A stretch of 64,000 nt of DNA from Thiobius zoothamnicola (GCA_963678215.1 OY782758.1:806001-870000); one strand, 5' to 3'; positions 45,327 to 53,766 are shown, numbered from the stretch's first letter. A program made the numbers and translations. Notes: generated by a model from the letters alone, not told the origin.

Positions 45327-46325
45327 ATGCCACTTAAGCCGACAATCGGGGTCACTTACCGGGATGATGGCCGGGGCAAAGCGCATCAAAGCGATCTTGC
45401 GTTAGTTCGTCAAGCAAACCCAACCGCAACCGTGGTTTCTGTCAAGCAACCCACAGATGTCAAACACCTCGACGCACTATTCGTACCAGGTGGGCCACAT
45501 GATCACCCGGACGCTGTCGCCAGTCACCAAACTCCAGGAAATACACGTGCAAGAGGCCGAGGCGCATCCAGACGACCAGGTGGCGCAGACCGTACCGCCG
45601 AGGTCAATGCTCGCCATGACATGGAAAGCACATCCATAAATTCGGCATTGAATCGGAATATGCCTGTATTGGCTGTCTGTGGCGGCAGTTGGCGATTGGC
45701 ATCCTGTCTTGGTGGACAAGTTCGCGCGCTCAGTGAACAATCTGCGCATCTGCATGCCGGTAGTATGCAAGCAGTCACCCAACACCGCCATGATGTCACC
45801 GTAGGTGGCGATACTAAACTGGCGCAAATACTGAGATCCCCCAAAGGTTCCGACCCGTTTGCCAAACCACCCACCAAGGGTGCCGCAGCAGATATTCCCA
45901 TGTCGGTCAATAGCGTCCATTGGGAAAGCTCGCATTTCGCAGGACAAGCAACCCCTGTGCAAATCACCGCGAAAGGGCCGGATGGCAGCGACGGAGAATG
46001 GCGAGCGCCTGCCCTCACTGGCGTAGATACCGTCGTTGAAGCTTATGCCAGCACCAACCATCATTACGTACACGGCATTCAATGGCACCCCGAATACGCC
46101 ATGAACCATCAGCTTGATGAAACTCCATCAGGCTTGACGGAATTGAATGCCAAACAGCCTGAAATTGTCAAAGGCTCGCAAGAAAAAAGTGGTCGAATCA
46201 TGTCCTCACTCGGCGATGCCGCACTGACATCCAAAGCGGCGCGGATCATACAGCGCAACTTCCGCAATAGGAAAACCAAACAAATCATTGCTCAAAAAGC
46301 TGCCACTCGCCGAGGCAACCGTTAA
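45327..46325 (+). CDS. Class I glutamine amidotransferase-like (peptidase C26) hydrolase with C-terminal IQ motif
   Basis: 332 residues from the ATG at 45327 (GGAGG 8-9 bases upstream; the in-frame TTG before it overlaps that site). The fold is that of gamma-glutamyl-GABA hydrolases: oxyanion stretch LFVPGGPHDH (51-60), nucleophile Cys118 in VLAVCGGSWRLA, and His254/Glu256 in IQWHPEYA. Two oddities stand out. Residues about 65-92 are Arg/Gly/Pro-rich and unlike the family, while another frame reads sensibly there. The C-terminal tail after about 270 contains IQRNFRNRKTK (308-318), a near-perfect IQ calmodulin-binding motif, followed by a basic end. IQ motifs are rare in bacteria and known from host-directed proteins. 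Confidence 0.8.
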   Translation: MPLKPTIGVTYRDDGRGKAHQSDLALVRQANPTATVVSVKQPTDVKHLDALFVPGGPHDHPDAVASHQTPGNTRARGRGASRRPGGADRTAEVNARHDMESTSINSALNRNMPVLAVCGGSWRLASCLGGQVRALSEQSAHLHAGSMQAVTQHRHDVTVGGDTKLAQILRSPKGSDPFAKPPTKGAAADIPMSVNSVHWESSHFAGQATPVQITAKGPDGSDGEWRAPALTGVDTVVEAYASTNHHYVHGIQWHPEYAMNHQLDETPSGLTELNAKQPEIVKGSQEKSGRIMSSLGDAALTSKAARIIQRNFRNRKTKQIIAQKAATRRGNR

Positions 46326-46391
46326 TTCTCTTTTGGTAGCGGCACTATTCAAAAACACAAGCACGACCAACCGACTTCATCAGGCCACCAA

Positions 46392-47144
46392 GTGATTCAA
46401 CTTTTGCAGGATGCGCTACAGATCCACTTGACGCGATCACAACCCATCAACGCCTTGGCAACAGAAATTTTAAGCACTGATGAACAAAAAAAAGCAGCGG
46501 CTTTTCTGTTTGAAGCCGATCGCCAACTTTATGCCACAGCCCATGTATTTTTACGCCAAACACTCAGTCGCTACGCTCAAATCGCGCCGCGCGACTGGCG
46601 CTTCCATGTCAACCAATACGGTAAACCTGAAATCGTCAATGACGGGTGCCAGGCAATCCAATTCAACCTGTCGCATACCCAAGGCCTGGTCGCTGTCGCA
46701 TTAACCCTGAACCAACCTGTGGGCGTGGATATCGAACAAGGCGATCGTTCGCTACGTGATCTCGCCGCCTTAAGCCGCCATGTGTTTGCGCAACAAGAAG
46801 CGGCGGATGTGCTATCCGGCGATGATCCTGAAACACAACGCCATAAATTCTTCACCTATTGGACGCTGAAGGAAGCCTATATCAAAGCCCGGGGCATGGG
46901 CATGTCACTGCCATTGAAGAAGTTCCGCTTCATCCGCGACCAAGCTGCGTCTGAACGATGGACGCTGATATGCGACCCTGAGATACAAGACCATGGCGAC
47001 CAATGGCTATGTCATGCCAAACCATTAAGCGAGCATTATTTCCTTGCCTATGTGACCAGAACCGGCATTAACCTAGAAAAAATTCAACTGCATATGACGG
47101 ATAACCAATATCAACTGCCCTTCAAAGCAAACTCTGCCGTTTAA
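46392..47144 (+). CDS. 4'-phosphopantetheinyl transferase (Sfp type)
   Basis: 250 residues, GTG start at 46392. It transfers phosphopantetheine from CoA to carrier proteins. The family motifs are clear: NQYGKPEI, FNLSHTQGLVAVAL, the Mg2+-binding GVDIEQ (about 115-120) and the C-terminal FFTYWTLKEAYIKARGMGMSLPL. The length is that of Sfp/HetI-type enzymes rather than the short AcpS. No NRPS or PKS gene is in the window, so the target may be the fatty-acid ACP or a carrier encoded elsewhere. Convergent with sdhB, with only 9 bases between stops. Confidence 0.92.
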   Translation: MIQLLQDALQIHLTRSQPINALATEILSTDEQKKAAAFLFEADRQLYATAHVFLRQTLSRYAQIAPRDWRFHVNQYGKPEIVNDGCQAIQFNLSHTQGLVAVALTLNQPVGVDIEQGDRSLRDLAALSRHVFAQQEAADVLSGDDPETQRHKFFTYWTLKEAYIKARGMGMSLPLKKFRFIRDQAASERWTLICDPEIQDHGDQWLCHAKPLSEHYFLAYVTRTGINLEKIQLHMTDNQYQLPFKANSAV

Positions 47145-47153
47145 CAGCATCAC

Positions 47154-47846
47154 CTAAACCGCATTTTTCAACATCAAATTTTTGATATGTCCAATCGCCT
47201 TGGTCGGGTTCAGCCCTTTTGGACAGGCTTCGACGCAATTCATAATGGTGTGGCAACGGAATAATTTGTACGGCCCTTCAAGTTGATCCAGGCGCTCTTC
47301 GGTCGCCTGATCGCGGCTGTCAGCCAGAAAACGCCAGGATGACAACAAAGCCTGCGGGCCGAGGAATTTATCCGGGTTCCACCAGAACGAAGGGCAGGAA
47401 GTCGAGCAGCAACCACACAGGATGCATTCATACAAGCCATCCAGTTGGTCACGCTCTTCCGGGCTTTGCAATATTTCCTGTTCCGGCATCGGCTCTTCGC
47501 GCACCAGCCAGGGATCGACTGCCTTGTATTGCTGGTAAAACTGGGTCATATCCACCACCAGATCACGAATGATCGGACGACCAGGGAAAGGTCGTACCTC
47601 AACCGGTTCCTTGAGTTCGCTGACCGGCGTGATGCAGGCCAAGCAGTTGCTGCCGTTCACATTCACGCCATCCGATCCACATACGCCCTCACCACACGAA
47701 TGGCGGAAGGCGAAGCTTTCATCCTGGCGTTTGATTTCCAGCAGGGCGTCGCGCAGCATCATGCCGCGCGGCGTCTCCACCTCGTATGCCTGTAGTCGTG
47801 GCGCTTGGTCGGTTTCCGGGTTGTAGCGGGAGATAAGGAATTTCAT
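47154..47846 (-). CDS. sdhB: Succinate dehydrogenase iron-sulfur subunit
   Basis: 230 residues. The [2Fe-2S] ligands are in CGEGVCGSDGVNVNGSNCLAC, the [4Fe-4S] ligands in CILCGCCSTSC and the [3Fe-4S] cluster in CHTIMNCVEACPKGLNP. It passes electrons from the SdhA flavin to quinone at the membrane. In most gammaproteobacteria sdhB directly follows sdhA; here 726 bp holding a toxin-antitoxin pair separate the two. Confidence 0.97.
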   Translation of the reverse strand: MKFLISRYNPETDQAPRLQAYEVETPRGMMLRDALLEIKRQDESFAFRHSCGEGVCGSDGVNVNGSNCLACITPVSELKEPVEVRPFPGRPIIRDLVVDMTQFYQQYKAVDPWLVREEPMPEQEILQSPEERDQLDGLYECILCGCCSTSCPSFWWNPDKFLGPQALLSSWRFLADSRDQATEERLDQLEGPYKLFRCHTIMNCVEACPKGLNPTKAIGHIKNLMLKNAV

Positions 47847-47871
47847 GTTGGTACCTTTTTAAAACACATGA

Positions 47872-48171
47872 CTAAGCGGGTTGGACTCTCAACTTGACAC
47901 CCAGCGCCTGACAAACTCTGGACACGGTGTCAAACCGAGGGGCGCTGCCTGTGCGTAACGCTTTATACAGTGCTTCACGTGAAAGTCCGGCACTGCGTGC
48001 AATTTCACTCATGCCACGCGCTCGCGCCACCACACCCAGTGCATGCGCCAGCTCAGCTGCATCACCTTCTTCAATCACTAAATTGATATAGTCGGCAATG
48101 TCGGCTTCGTTATGCAAATGTTCAGCCGGATCAAAGTCGGCCAAGTCTTGAATAGGGGTTTCATCAATCAT
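47872..48171 (-). CDS. Antitoxin, HTH (addiction module antidote, COG3636 type)
   Basis: A 99-residue protein with a C-terminal Cro/XRE-like helix-turn-helix (about 50-95): VARARGMSEIARSAGLSREALYKALRTGSAPRFDTVSRV, quoted in shorter parts as SEIARSAGLSREALYKAL. The acidic N-terminal half is likely to bind the toxin. It begins 3 bases after the toxin stop, with a GGAGA ribosome-binding site inside the toxin gene end. The pair sits between sdhA and sdhB on the same strand. Antitoxins of this family usually repress their own operon. Confidence 0.88.
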   Translation of the reverse strand: MIDETPIQDLADFDPAEHLHNEADIADYINLVIEEGDAAELAHALGVVARARGMSEIARSAGLSREALYKALRTGSAPRFDTVSRVCQALGVKLRVQPA

Positions 48172-48174
48172 GGT

Positions 48175-48471
48175 TTAATTCTCCAGGGTGGCGGCCAGGG
48201 CTTGTGCTTTGGCGATATCAGAAGATTGGCATGATTTGTTACCGCCACCCAACATCACAATCAAATAATCATTATGCTGAACATAGTACATACGCCAACC
48301 TGGACCAAAGTGTTCACGCATTTCATACACACCCTCACCAACCGGTTTGATATCACCCAGATTACCCTGCTCAGCTTTTTCCAGGCGACGAATCAGGCGC
48401 AAGCGTGTCATACGGTCTTTCAATCCATCAAGCCAAACGGCAAAGGCATCAGTACGTTTGATTCGATACAT
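48175..48471 (-). CDS. Toxin, RelE/HigB-like (addiction module killer, COG3657 type)
   Basis: A 98-residue small basic protein with the fold signature of the RelE/ParE superfamily: FAVWLDGLKDRMTRLRLIRRLEKAEQGNLGD (in part), GVYEMREHFGPGWRMYYV and LIVMLGGGNKSCQSSDIAKA. The gene order toxin-then-antitoxin is that of HigBA-like modules. Such toxins usually cut mRNA on the ribosome. Its own promoter is expected in the 101-bp gap after sdhA, which I could not resolve. Confidence 0.88.
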   Translation of the reverse strand: MYRIKRTDAFAVWLDGLKDRMTRLRLIRRLEKAEQGNLGDIKPVGEGVYEMREHFGPGWRMYYVQHNDYLIVMLGGGNKSCQSSDIAKAQALAATLEN

Positions 48472-48572
48472 ATTGTTATTGTAGTCAATCGATTACGGCC
48501 ATACCATCAACATAGCAACAATAACCTTGATTTATACAAACCGTATCGTTCGCGTAATCATCCGTAACGGAG

Positions 48573-50327
48573 TCAATACACCCTCGGCTTGGGCGGAAAA
48601 CTTTCCACACTCAACGGTTTGGTCGTGACCGGCTTATAGTCCATCCGGTCTCCTTCCAGAAAATACAAACTGTGCTTCATCCAGTGTTCGTCATCGCGTT
48701 CCGGGTAATCCGGTCTGGAATGCGCACCCCGGCTTTCCTGGCGCTTTAGTGCGGAGACGGCAATGGAAATACCCGAATCAAACAGATTTTCCAGTTCGAG
48801 CGCTTCAATCCGCGCGGTATTGAATACCTTGGAATGATCATCCAGGCGCACTTCGGGCAGCTTTTCACGTAGCTCGATCAGCTTTTCCACGCCTTCCTGC
48901 ATGATGTCTTCGGTGCGGAATACCCCGGCATGATCTTCCATCGTCTTGCGGAATTCATCGCGCAGTTCGCGCACTGACAGCCCTTCGCCCTGTTGATCCC
49001 AGCGGGTTAATCTAGCCATCGCTTGTTCCACGCTGGCTTCGTTCATCGGGCGGTGGTGCTGTTCAATATTTTGCAGCACATCCAGTCCGGCGGCACGGCC
49101 AAACACCAGAATATCCAGTAGTGAGTTGCCGCCCAGTCGGTTTGCACCATGCACCGAGACGCAGGCGCATTCGCCCGCTGCATACAGACCGGGCACGACA
49201 TCTTCACCGCTGCCTGCCGGGGTCAGCACCCGGCCCAGCCGGTCGGTCGGGATACCGCCCATCAAATAGTGTGCGGTTGGGAATACCGGCAGGGGTTCGA
49301 CTGCTGCATCGACCCCGGCAAATATTTTGCCGCTCTCACGAATACCGGGCAGGCGCTTGCTGACAATCTCCTCGCCCAGGTGATCGACCTTCAACATCAC
49401 ATGATCACCCTGCGGGCCACAGCCCCGACCTTCCTTGACTTCGGTCACAATGGCACGCGAGACCACATCGCGGCTGGCCAGATCTTTCGCATTCGGTGCA
49501 TAGCGTTCCATGAAGCGCTCGCCATCTTTGTTGATCAGATAGCCGCCTTCGCCGCGTACGCCTTCGGTGATCAACATGCCTTTGCCTGCGATGCCGGTCG
49601 GGTGGAATTGGAAAAATTCCATGTCCATCAGCGGGACACCAGCACGCAGCGCCAGCGCCAGCCCGTCACCGGTATTGATGTGCGCATTCGAAGTGGTGCG
49701 GAATACCTGCCCGCATCCACCGGTCGCCAACACGGTGGTTTTGGCCTCAATTAATAGCGGCTCTCCGGTTTCGATTTCCAGCACTAGTGCACCCAGAATT
49801 GCGCCTTCATCGTCACGGATTAATTCGACCGCAAAAAATTCATCGAAGAAATGGGTGCGCGCACGTAAATTTTGTTGGTACAACGCATGCAAAATGGCAT
49901 GACCGGTGCGATCCGCCGCCGCGCAGGTGCGTGCGGCCTGTGCGCCGCCGAAGTTCTGGCTTTGCCCACCGAATGCGCGCTGATAGATTTTGCCGTCATC
50001 CAGGCGTGAGAAGGGCACACCATTGTGTTCCAGTTCATACACGGTTGGGATCGCCTCGCGGCACATGTATTCAATCGCGTCCTGGTCGCCCAGGTAGTCT
50101 GAGCCTTTAACCGTATCGAACATGTGCCAGTGCCAGTTGTCCGGCAACACATTCGCCAGCGCCGCATTCACCCCGCCTTGCGCGGCGACCGTGTGCGAGC
50201 GCGTCGGGAATACCTTGGAGACCACCGCCACGCGCAGGTCGGTATTGGCGAATTGCACCGCCGCATTCAGCCCGGCGCCGCCCGCGCCGATAATCAGCGC
50301 ATCAAATCGTCTTTTCGCCAATGCCAT
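48573..50327 (-). CDS. sdhA: Succinate dehydrogenase flavoprotein subunit
   Basis: 584 residues from the ATG at 50327, which overlaps the sdhD stop by one base (TGATG). The frame is open 72 codons further upstream, but that part lies over sdhD. FAD binding: ALIIGAGGAGLNAAVQFA; the flavin-linking His lies in SHTVAAQGGVNAAL; the active-site region is HPTGIAGKGMLITEG; and HGANRLGGNSLLDILVFG completes the FAD site. It oxidises succinate to fumarate in the TCA cycle and respiratory chain. Confidence 0.97.
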   Translation of the reverse strand: MALAKRRFDALIIGAGGAGLNAAVQFANTDLRVAVVSKVFPTRSHTVAAQGGVNAALANVLPDNWHWHMFDTVKGSDYLGDQDAIEYMCREAIPTVYELEHNGVPFSRLDDGKIYQRAFGGQSQNFGGAQAARTCAAADRTGHAILHALYQQNLRARTHFFDEFFAVELIRDDEGAILGALVLEIETGEPLLIEAKTTVLATGGCGQVFRTTSNAHINTGDGLALALRAGVPLMDMEFFQFHPTGIAGKGMLITEGVRGEGGYLINKDGERFMERYAPNAKDLASRDVVSRAIVTEVKEGRGCGPQGDHVMLKVDHLGEEIVSKRLPGIRESGKIFAGVDAAVEPLPVFPTAHYLMGGIPTDRLGRVLTPAGSGEDVVPGLYAAGECACVSVHGANRLGGNSLLDILVFGRAAGLDVLQNIEQHHRPMNEASVEQAMARLTRWDQQGEGLSVRELRDEFRKTMEDHAGVFRTEDIMQEGVEKLIELREKLPEVRLDDHSKVFNTARIEALELENLFDSGISIAVSALKRQESRGAHSRPDYPERDDEHWMKHSLYFLEGDRMDYKPVTTKPLSVESFPPKPRVY

Positions 50328-50668
50328 CAGACCACTCCCAATAGTATGAGCGCCTGAGCCGCCCACAGGCCGTAAATTAATAGTGCCAAGCCGACTAAGG
50401 TTAACAGGGTCACGCGCACTGCAATCGGTTTGACGTAATCGATCAATACATCCCGGACGCCGACCCAGGCGTGTAGCAGAACCGCCACAATCATCACCAG
50501 GCTGGCGATACCCATCAGCGGGTTGGCGAACCAGGCGCGCCATGCGGCATAATCCTGCGGCGCGGTGAACAGCAGCGCGAATAGCAGGTAAAGGGTGAAC
50601 AGGCCGATATAAATTGCCGTGATGCGCTGGAGCGCCCAGGCTTTCAATCCAGATGCTTTGCGACTCAC
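50327..50668 (-). CDS. sdhD: Succinate dehydrogenase membrane anchor subunit
   Basis: 113 residues from a GTG at 50668, which overlaps the sdhC stop as GTGA. Three membrane helices can be read (about 18-40, 51-75, 88-110), with the heme/quinone-related HAWVGVRDVLIDYV between the second and third. The longer frame from 50761 overlaps sdhC and is not credible. It anchors SdhAB and helps form the ubiquinone site. Confidence 0.93.
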   Translation of the reverse strand: MSRKASGLKAWALQRITAIYIGLFTLYLLFALLFTAPQDYAAWRAWFANPLMGIASLVMIVAVLLHAWVGVRDVLIDYVKPIAVRVTLLTLVGLALLIYGLWAAQALILLGVV

Positions 50669-51045
50669 AACAGCCCCCAGGTTATCAGTAGCGCCAGTAC
50701 CGGCGCTGCGGCGGTTACCGCCAGCGCGGTTTGCCGGGCGATGGTTTTCTCCACGCCGCAATCGACATCAATCAACAGATAGCGGATACCCGCGAGTAAA
50801 TGGTGTATCAGCGACCAGATCAAACCGAACAGGATCAAGGTGCCGAAAAAGGAGTGCAGGGTTGCGCTTGCCGTCGCATAGCCTGTGGCGTTTTGTAATG
50901 ACTGGACAAACAGGTAAATAAAGAAAGGCAAAATCAAAAATAGATATACGCCGGTTGCACGGTGTAATATCGACATGATGCCGCCAATCGGCAGCTTGAT
51001 TTTGCGCAAATCAAGATGGACGGGTCGATTTGATTGGATGTGCAT
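50665..51045 (-). CDS. sdhC: Succinate dehydrogenase cytochrome b556 subunit
   Basis: 126 residues from the ATG at 51045 (MHIQSNRPVHLDLRKIKLP), with GAGGA 5 bases upstream. Family hallmarks are RPVHLDLRKIKLPIGGIMSILHRATG (in part) at the quinone site and SLIHHLLAGIRYLLIDVDCG, in which the heme-ligating His lies. There are three membrane segments. It is the first gene of sdhCDA. Confidence 0.95.
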   Translation of the reverse strand: MHIQSNRPVHLDLRKIKLPIGGIMSILHRATGVYLFLILPFFIYLFVQSLQNATGYATASATLHSFFGTLILFGLIWSLIHHLLAGIRYLLIDVDCGVEKTIARQTALAVTAAAPVLALLITWGLL

Positions 51046-51363
51046 GAAAATCCTCGGCTTTTGCGATTGCGCCAATGATAGCCAAATTACGCTGGACATG
51101 GTCTGAGGTTTCCATCATTTGTTTCAATGCAACCCAGTTCGGCCCGCCAAACACGCACGAAAACGGAATGGCCGGGAGAATCCAGGCAATTTCGAGTTTA
51201 ACGAAGACTCATACACACACTCGACTTCCTAAACAAGATATGCGATGATCAGGCTATCACGGATGTCTATGTCATTCATATTTTGAATAGTCGCTTAGCA
51301 AATCAACACGCACTGATCGCTTCCCCATAAATCATGCGGCAGCGGAAGTTTTGATTGCTTTAA
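51046..51363. other. Upstream region of sdhC, no gene seen
   Basis: About 320 bases that should hold the sdhC promoter on the minus strand. The GAGGA ribosome-binding site of sdhC lies at its left end. No RNA structure, repeat or convincing ORF was recognised, and -35/-10 boxes could not be assigned with confidence. Confidence 0.5.
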
Positions 51364-51534
51364 ATGTATTTCAGGATTTGCATTGACAATGACGAGAAAT
51401 TTATCACCGCAATAAAAACATTACGAATCATGGATGATGAGCACTTCAATGAAGTTCGACTGCTGTTCAAACGAAAGCGCTTAAAACATGGCTATATCGT
51501 AGTTTGTGATTCTCTGGAAGCGGTACTTACTTGA
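51364..51534 (+). CDS. Doubtful 56-codon ORF ahead of the response regulator
   Basis: MYFRICIDNDEKFITAIKT begins this 56-residue frame, which ends SLEAVLT just 8 bases before the regulator ATG. The sequence reads like a plausible soluble, charged peptide, but it lacks a clear ribosome-binding site and no family is recognised. It may be a remnant of a longer gene or a chance frame. Confidence 0.3.
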   Translation: MYFRICIDNDEKFITAIKTLRIMDDEHFNEVRLLFKRKRLKHGYIVVCDSLEAVLT

Positions 51535-51542
51535 AGAGACCA

Positions 51543-52223
51543 ATGATAGTTAAAGTATTGATTATTGATGATCATGAGCTAGTGCGTGCTGGCATACGTT
51601 TGATTCTGCACGATATCGAACCCACCATAAAACTTTTTGAGGCCGCAAGCGTCGCTCAGGGAATGCTCGAAATTCAACGAGAACCAACGCTGGATGCAGT
51701 TATCATGGGCCTCGCTCTGCAAAAAGAGAATAGCTTGTCGTCTTTAAAACAAATAAACCATATGGCGGATTGCCAGCTAGTGGTGATATCCCCCGATAAA
51801 GACCAAGCCATCATCGAACGCGCCATACCCAATAGCGCGATCACTTTTATCCCGAAATCCAGCGAAGCCTCTTTTATTCATCGCCAATTAAAAACAGTAG
51901 TTGATCAATGTATTGATCAGCTCAAAAGTAACCCCAGGCCAGATGTCAAATCAACGGCAAAATATCGCCATATGGGCGGATACGTGCCTCGTGTTGAATT
52001 AACAGAGGACATGATTGATATCATCAATAACCTGACTCGCCGGCAAAAGGAAGTGTTGGAACTGCTTGCAGCCGGTAAAACCAACAAGCAGATTTGCGCG
52101 ACACTAGGCCTCTCTGACGGCACAGTAAAAAATCATGTAACCGCTATCCTGTCCATGTTTGGCGTCAACCGGCGAACCAAAGCTGCTTTATTGGCGCGTG
52201 AATATGAAAGCAAACGGGCATAA
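51543..52223 (+). CDS. LuxR/NarL-family response regulator with atypical receiver
   Basis: 226 residues. The N-terminal receiver domain (about 1-120) keeps the acidic pair Asp9-Asp10 (IIDDHE), Ser83 and Lys105 (FIPKSS), but at the phospho-acceptor position it reads DAVIMGLAL, with Gly56 where Asp is expected. The C-terminal LuxR-type HTH (about 160-222) is intact: LTRRQKEVLELLAAGKTNKQI and LGLSDGTVKNHVTAIL. No histidine kinase is adjacent, which fits control by a signal other than phosphorylation. The ATG at 51543 is preferred over the TTG at 51531. It is 151 bp upstream of dsrN, so a role in sulfur-gene control is possible. Confidence 0.88.
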   Translation: MIVKVLIIDDHELVRAGIRLILHDIEPTIKLFEAASVAQGMLEIQREPTLDAVIMGLALQKENSLSSLKQINHMADCQLVVISPDKDQAIIERAIPNSAITFIPKSSEASFIHRQLKTVVDQCIDQLKSNPRPDVKSTAKYRHMGGYVPRVELTEDMIDIINNLTRRQKEVLELLAAGKTNKQICATLGLSDGTVKNHVTAILSMFGVNRRTKAALLAREYESKRA

Positions 52224-52374
52224 AATTTAACCACTTTCCGACAGGCCATTTGAAACCAAGGCTAATGGTCTTTCAAACTGGTCTGTAAAATGAGTTAAAG
52301 TCCCTTTGGTAGCAACGTGGTAGATCAATTGAGACTGTCAGGATGCACCACCGCTTTCTGTACCTGTCAGTTTC

Positions 52375-53757
52375 ATGTCTCACCTATACCTTTCTGCGGC
52401 GCATAAATCTTCCGGCAAAACCACACTCAGTATTGGCTTATGCGCGGCTCTGGTCGCCAAAGGCGAACAAGTACAGCCGTTTAAAAAAGGCCCTGACTAC
52501 ATTGACCCCCTTTGGTTGACCGAAGCGGCAGGGCAAGATTGCCATAACCTGGATTTCCATACCATGGAGCAGGATGAGATCAACGCCTTATTCGCCGCTG
52601 CCATGCATAATGCCTCCATCGGATTGATTGAAGGCAACAAAGGTCTTTTTGACGGCCTGGATCTTAATGGTGCCAACAGTAACGCCGCACTTGCCGCCCA
52701 ATTGGGCAGCCCAGTGGTTTTGGTATTGGATACACAAGGGATGACGCGCGGCGTGGCGCCACTGATTCTAGGTTACCAAGCATTCGATAACAATATCCAG
52801 ATCGCTGGCGTTATCTTAAATAAGGTGGGCGGTCCTCGACATGAGCATAAATTACGTCAAGCTGTTGAATACTATACGGATGTTCCTGTGCTAGGTGCTG
52901 TGCAACGTTCTCATGATATGCATATCAGCGAACGACATTTAGGATTAGTACCCAGTAACGAAACCAAAGACTGTCAACAACGCATTCGCCAGATAGGCCT
53001 GCAAGTCGCCCAGCAAGTGGATATCGCCAAACTTGTCGATATTGCGCAAACAGCCAAGCCTCCGCAACACTACATAGAAAGCCGCCAACCCCAAGCATCT
53101 GACTATCAAGTCACCATTGCATACGCTAAAGACTCCGCATTCGGTTTTTACTACGCCAGTGACCTCTCAGCATTACAACAATCGGGCGCAAAGTTAATAC
53201 CATTCAGCCCATTACACGACAAAACACTTCCTCAAGCAGATGCCCTATTTCTTGGCGGCGGCTTTCCTGAGACTCACCTTGACCAACTCACTCAAAATAC
53301 CGCCATCGCCCAACAAATCAGAAAATTCATTGATCAAGGCAATCCAGCCTATGCGGAATGCGGCGGCCTGATGTATCTCTGCCGCAATTTGAGCTGGCGT
53401 ACAAAGACAGAATCCTTAAGGGAAGGTAAAATGCTGGGCATTATCCCGGCTGATGTCACCATGCATGAGCGTCCACAAGGCCGGGGTTATGTGCAACTGC
53501 GCGAAACCAGCGCACACCCTTGGCCTAGCGGTGACTTAATCGCCGCACACGAATTTCATTATTCAACCCTATGCAATATCGGTGAAGGAATACGTTTTGC
53601 TTATCAGGTAATGCGTGGTCGAGGTATTGACGGCCAGTATGACGGCATTCGCTATAAGAATTTATTGGCCGGGTATGCCCATCTCAGACACACGCGCAGT
53701 AACCCTTGGGCGCAACGTTTCGTGCAGTTTATACACCAACAATCATGTAAGAAATAA
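52375..53757 (+). CDS. dsrN: DsrN, siroheme amidase (cobyrinate a,c-diamide synthase family)
   Basis: 460 residues of the CbiA/CobB family. The N-terminal ATP-binding domain has AAHKSSGKTTLSIGLCAAL (about 7-25) and GNKGLFDGLD; the C-terminal glutaminase domain has LFLGGGFPETHLDQL, nucleophile Cys in YAECGGLMYLC and HEFHYSTL. On sequence alone it could be a cobalamin gene, but dsrR and dsrS follow immediately (9 bp), which identifies it as DsrN. DsrN is thought to amidate siroheme for the dissimilatory sulfite reductase DsrAB. No cobalamin genes are nearby. Confidence 0.9.
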   Translation: MSHLYLSAAHKSSGKTTLSIGLCAALVAKGEQVQPFKKGPDYIDPLWLTEAAGQDCHNLDFHTMEQDEINALFAAAMHNASIGLIEGNKGLFDGLDLNGANSNAALAAQLGSPVVLVLDTQGMTRGVAPLILGYQAFDNNIQIAGVILNKVGGPRHEHKLRQAVEYYTDVPVLGAVQRSHDMHISERHLGLVPSNETKDCQQRIRQIGLQVAQQVDIAKLVDIAQTAKPPQHYIESRQPQASDYQVTIAYAKDSAFGFYYASDLSALQQSGAKLIPFSPLHDKTLPQADALFLGGGFPETHLDQLTQNTAIAQQIRKFIDQGNPAYAECGGLMYLCRNLSWRTKTESLREGKMLGIIPADVTMHERPQGRGYVQLRETSAHPWPSGDLIAAHEFHYSTLCNIGEGIRFAYQVMRGRGIDGQYDGIRYKNLLAGYAHLRHTRSNPWAQRFVQFIHQQSCKK

Positions 53758-53766
53758 GGGATCAAG

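Noticed and set aside
45477..46109. 210-codon minus-strand ORF opposite the IQ-motif hydrolase
   Set aside because: Antisense shadow; the plus strand has catalytic motifs and a ribosome-binding site, and the antisense product shows no domain.
50328..50543. 72-codon N-terminal extension of sdhA
   Set aside because: It overlaps sdhD in another frame; the internal ATG at 50327 matches the SdhA family start and is coupled to the sdhD stop.
52375..53757. Call as cobyrinate a,c-diamide synthase of cobalamin synthesis
   Set aside because: Immediate dsrR and dsrS neighbours and absence of other cobalamin genes make DsrN the better call.
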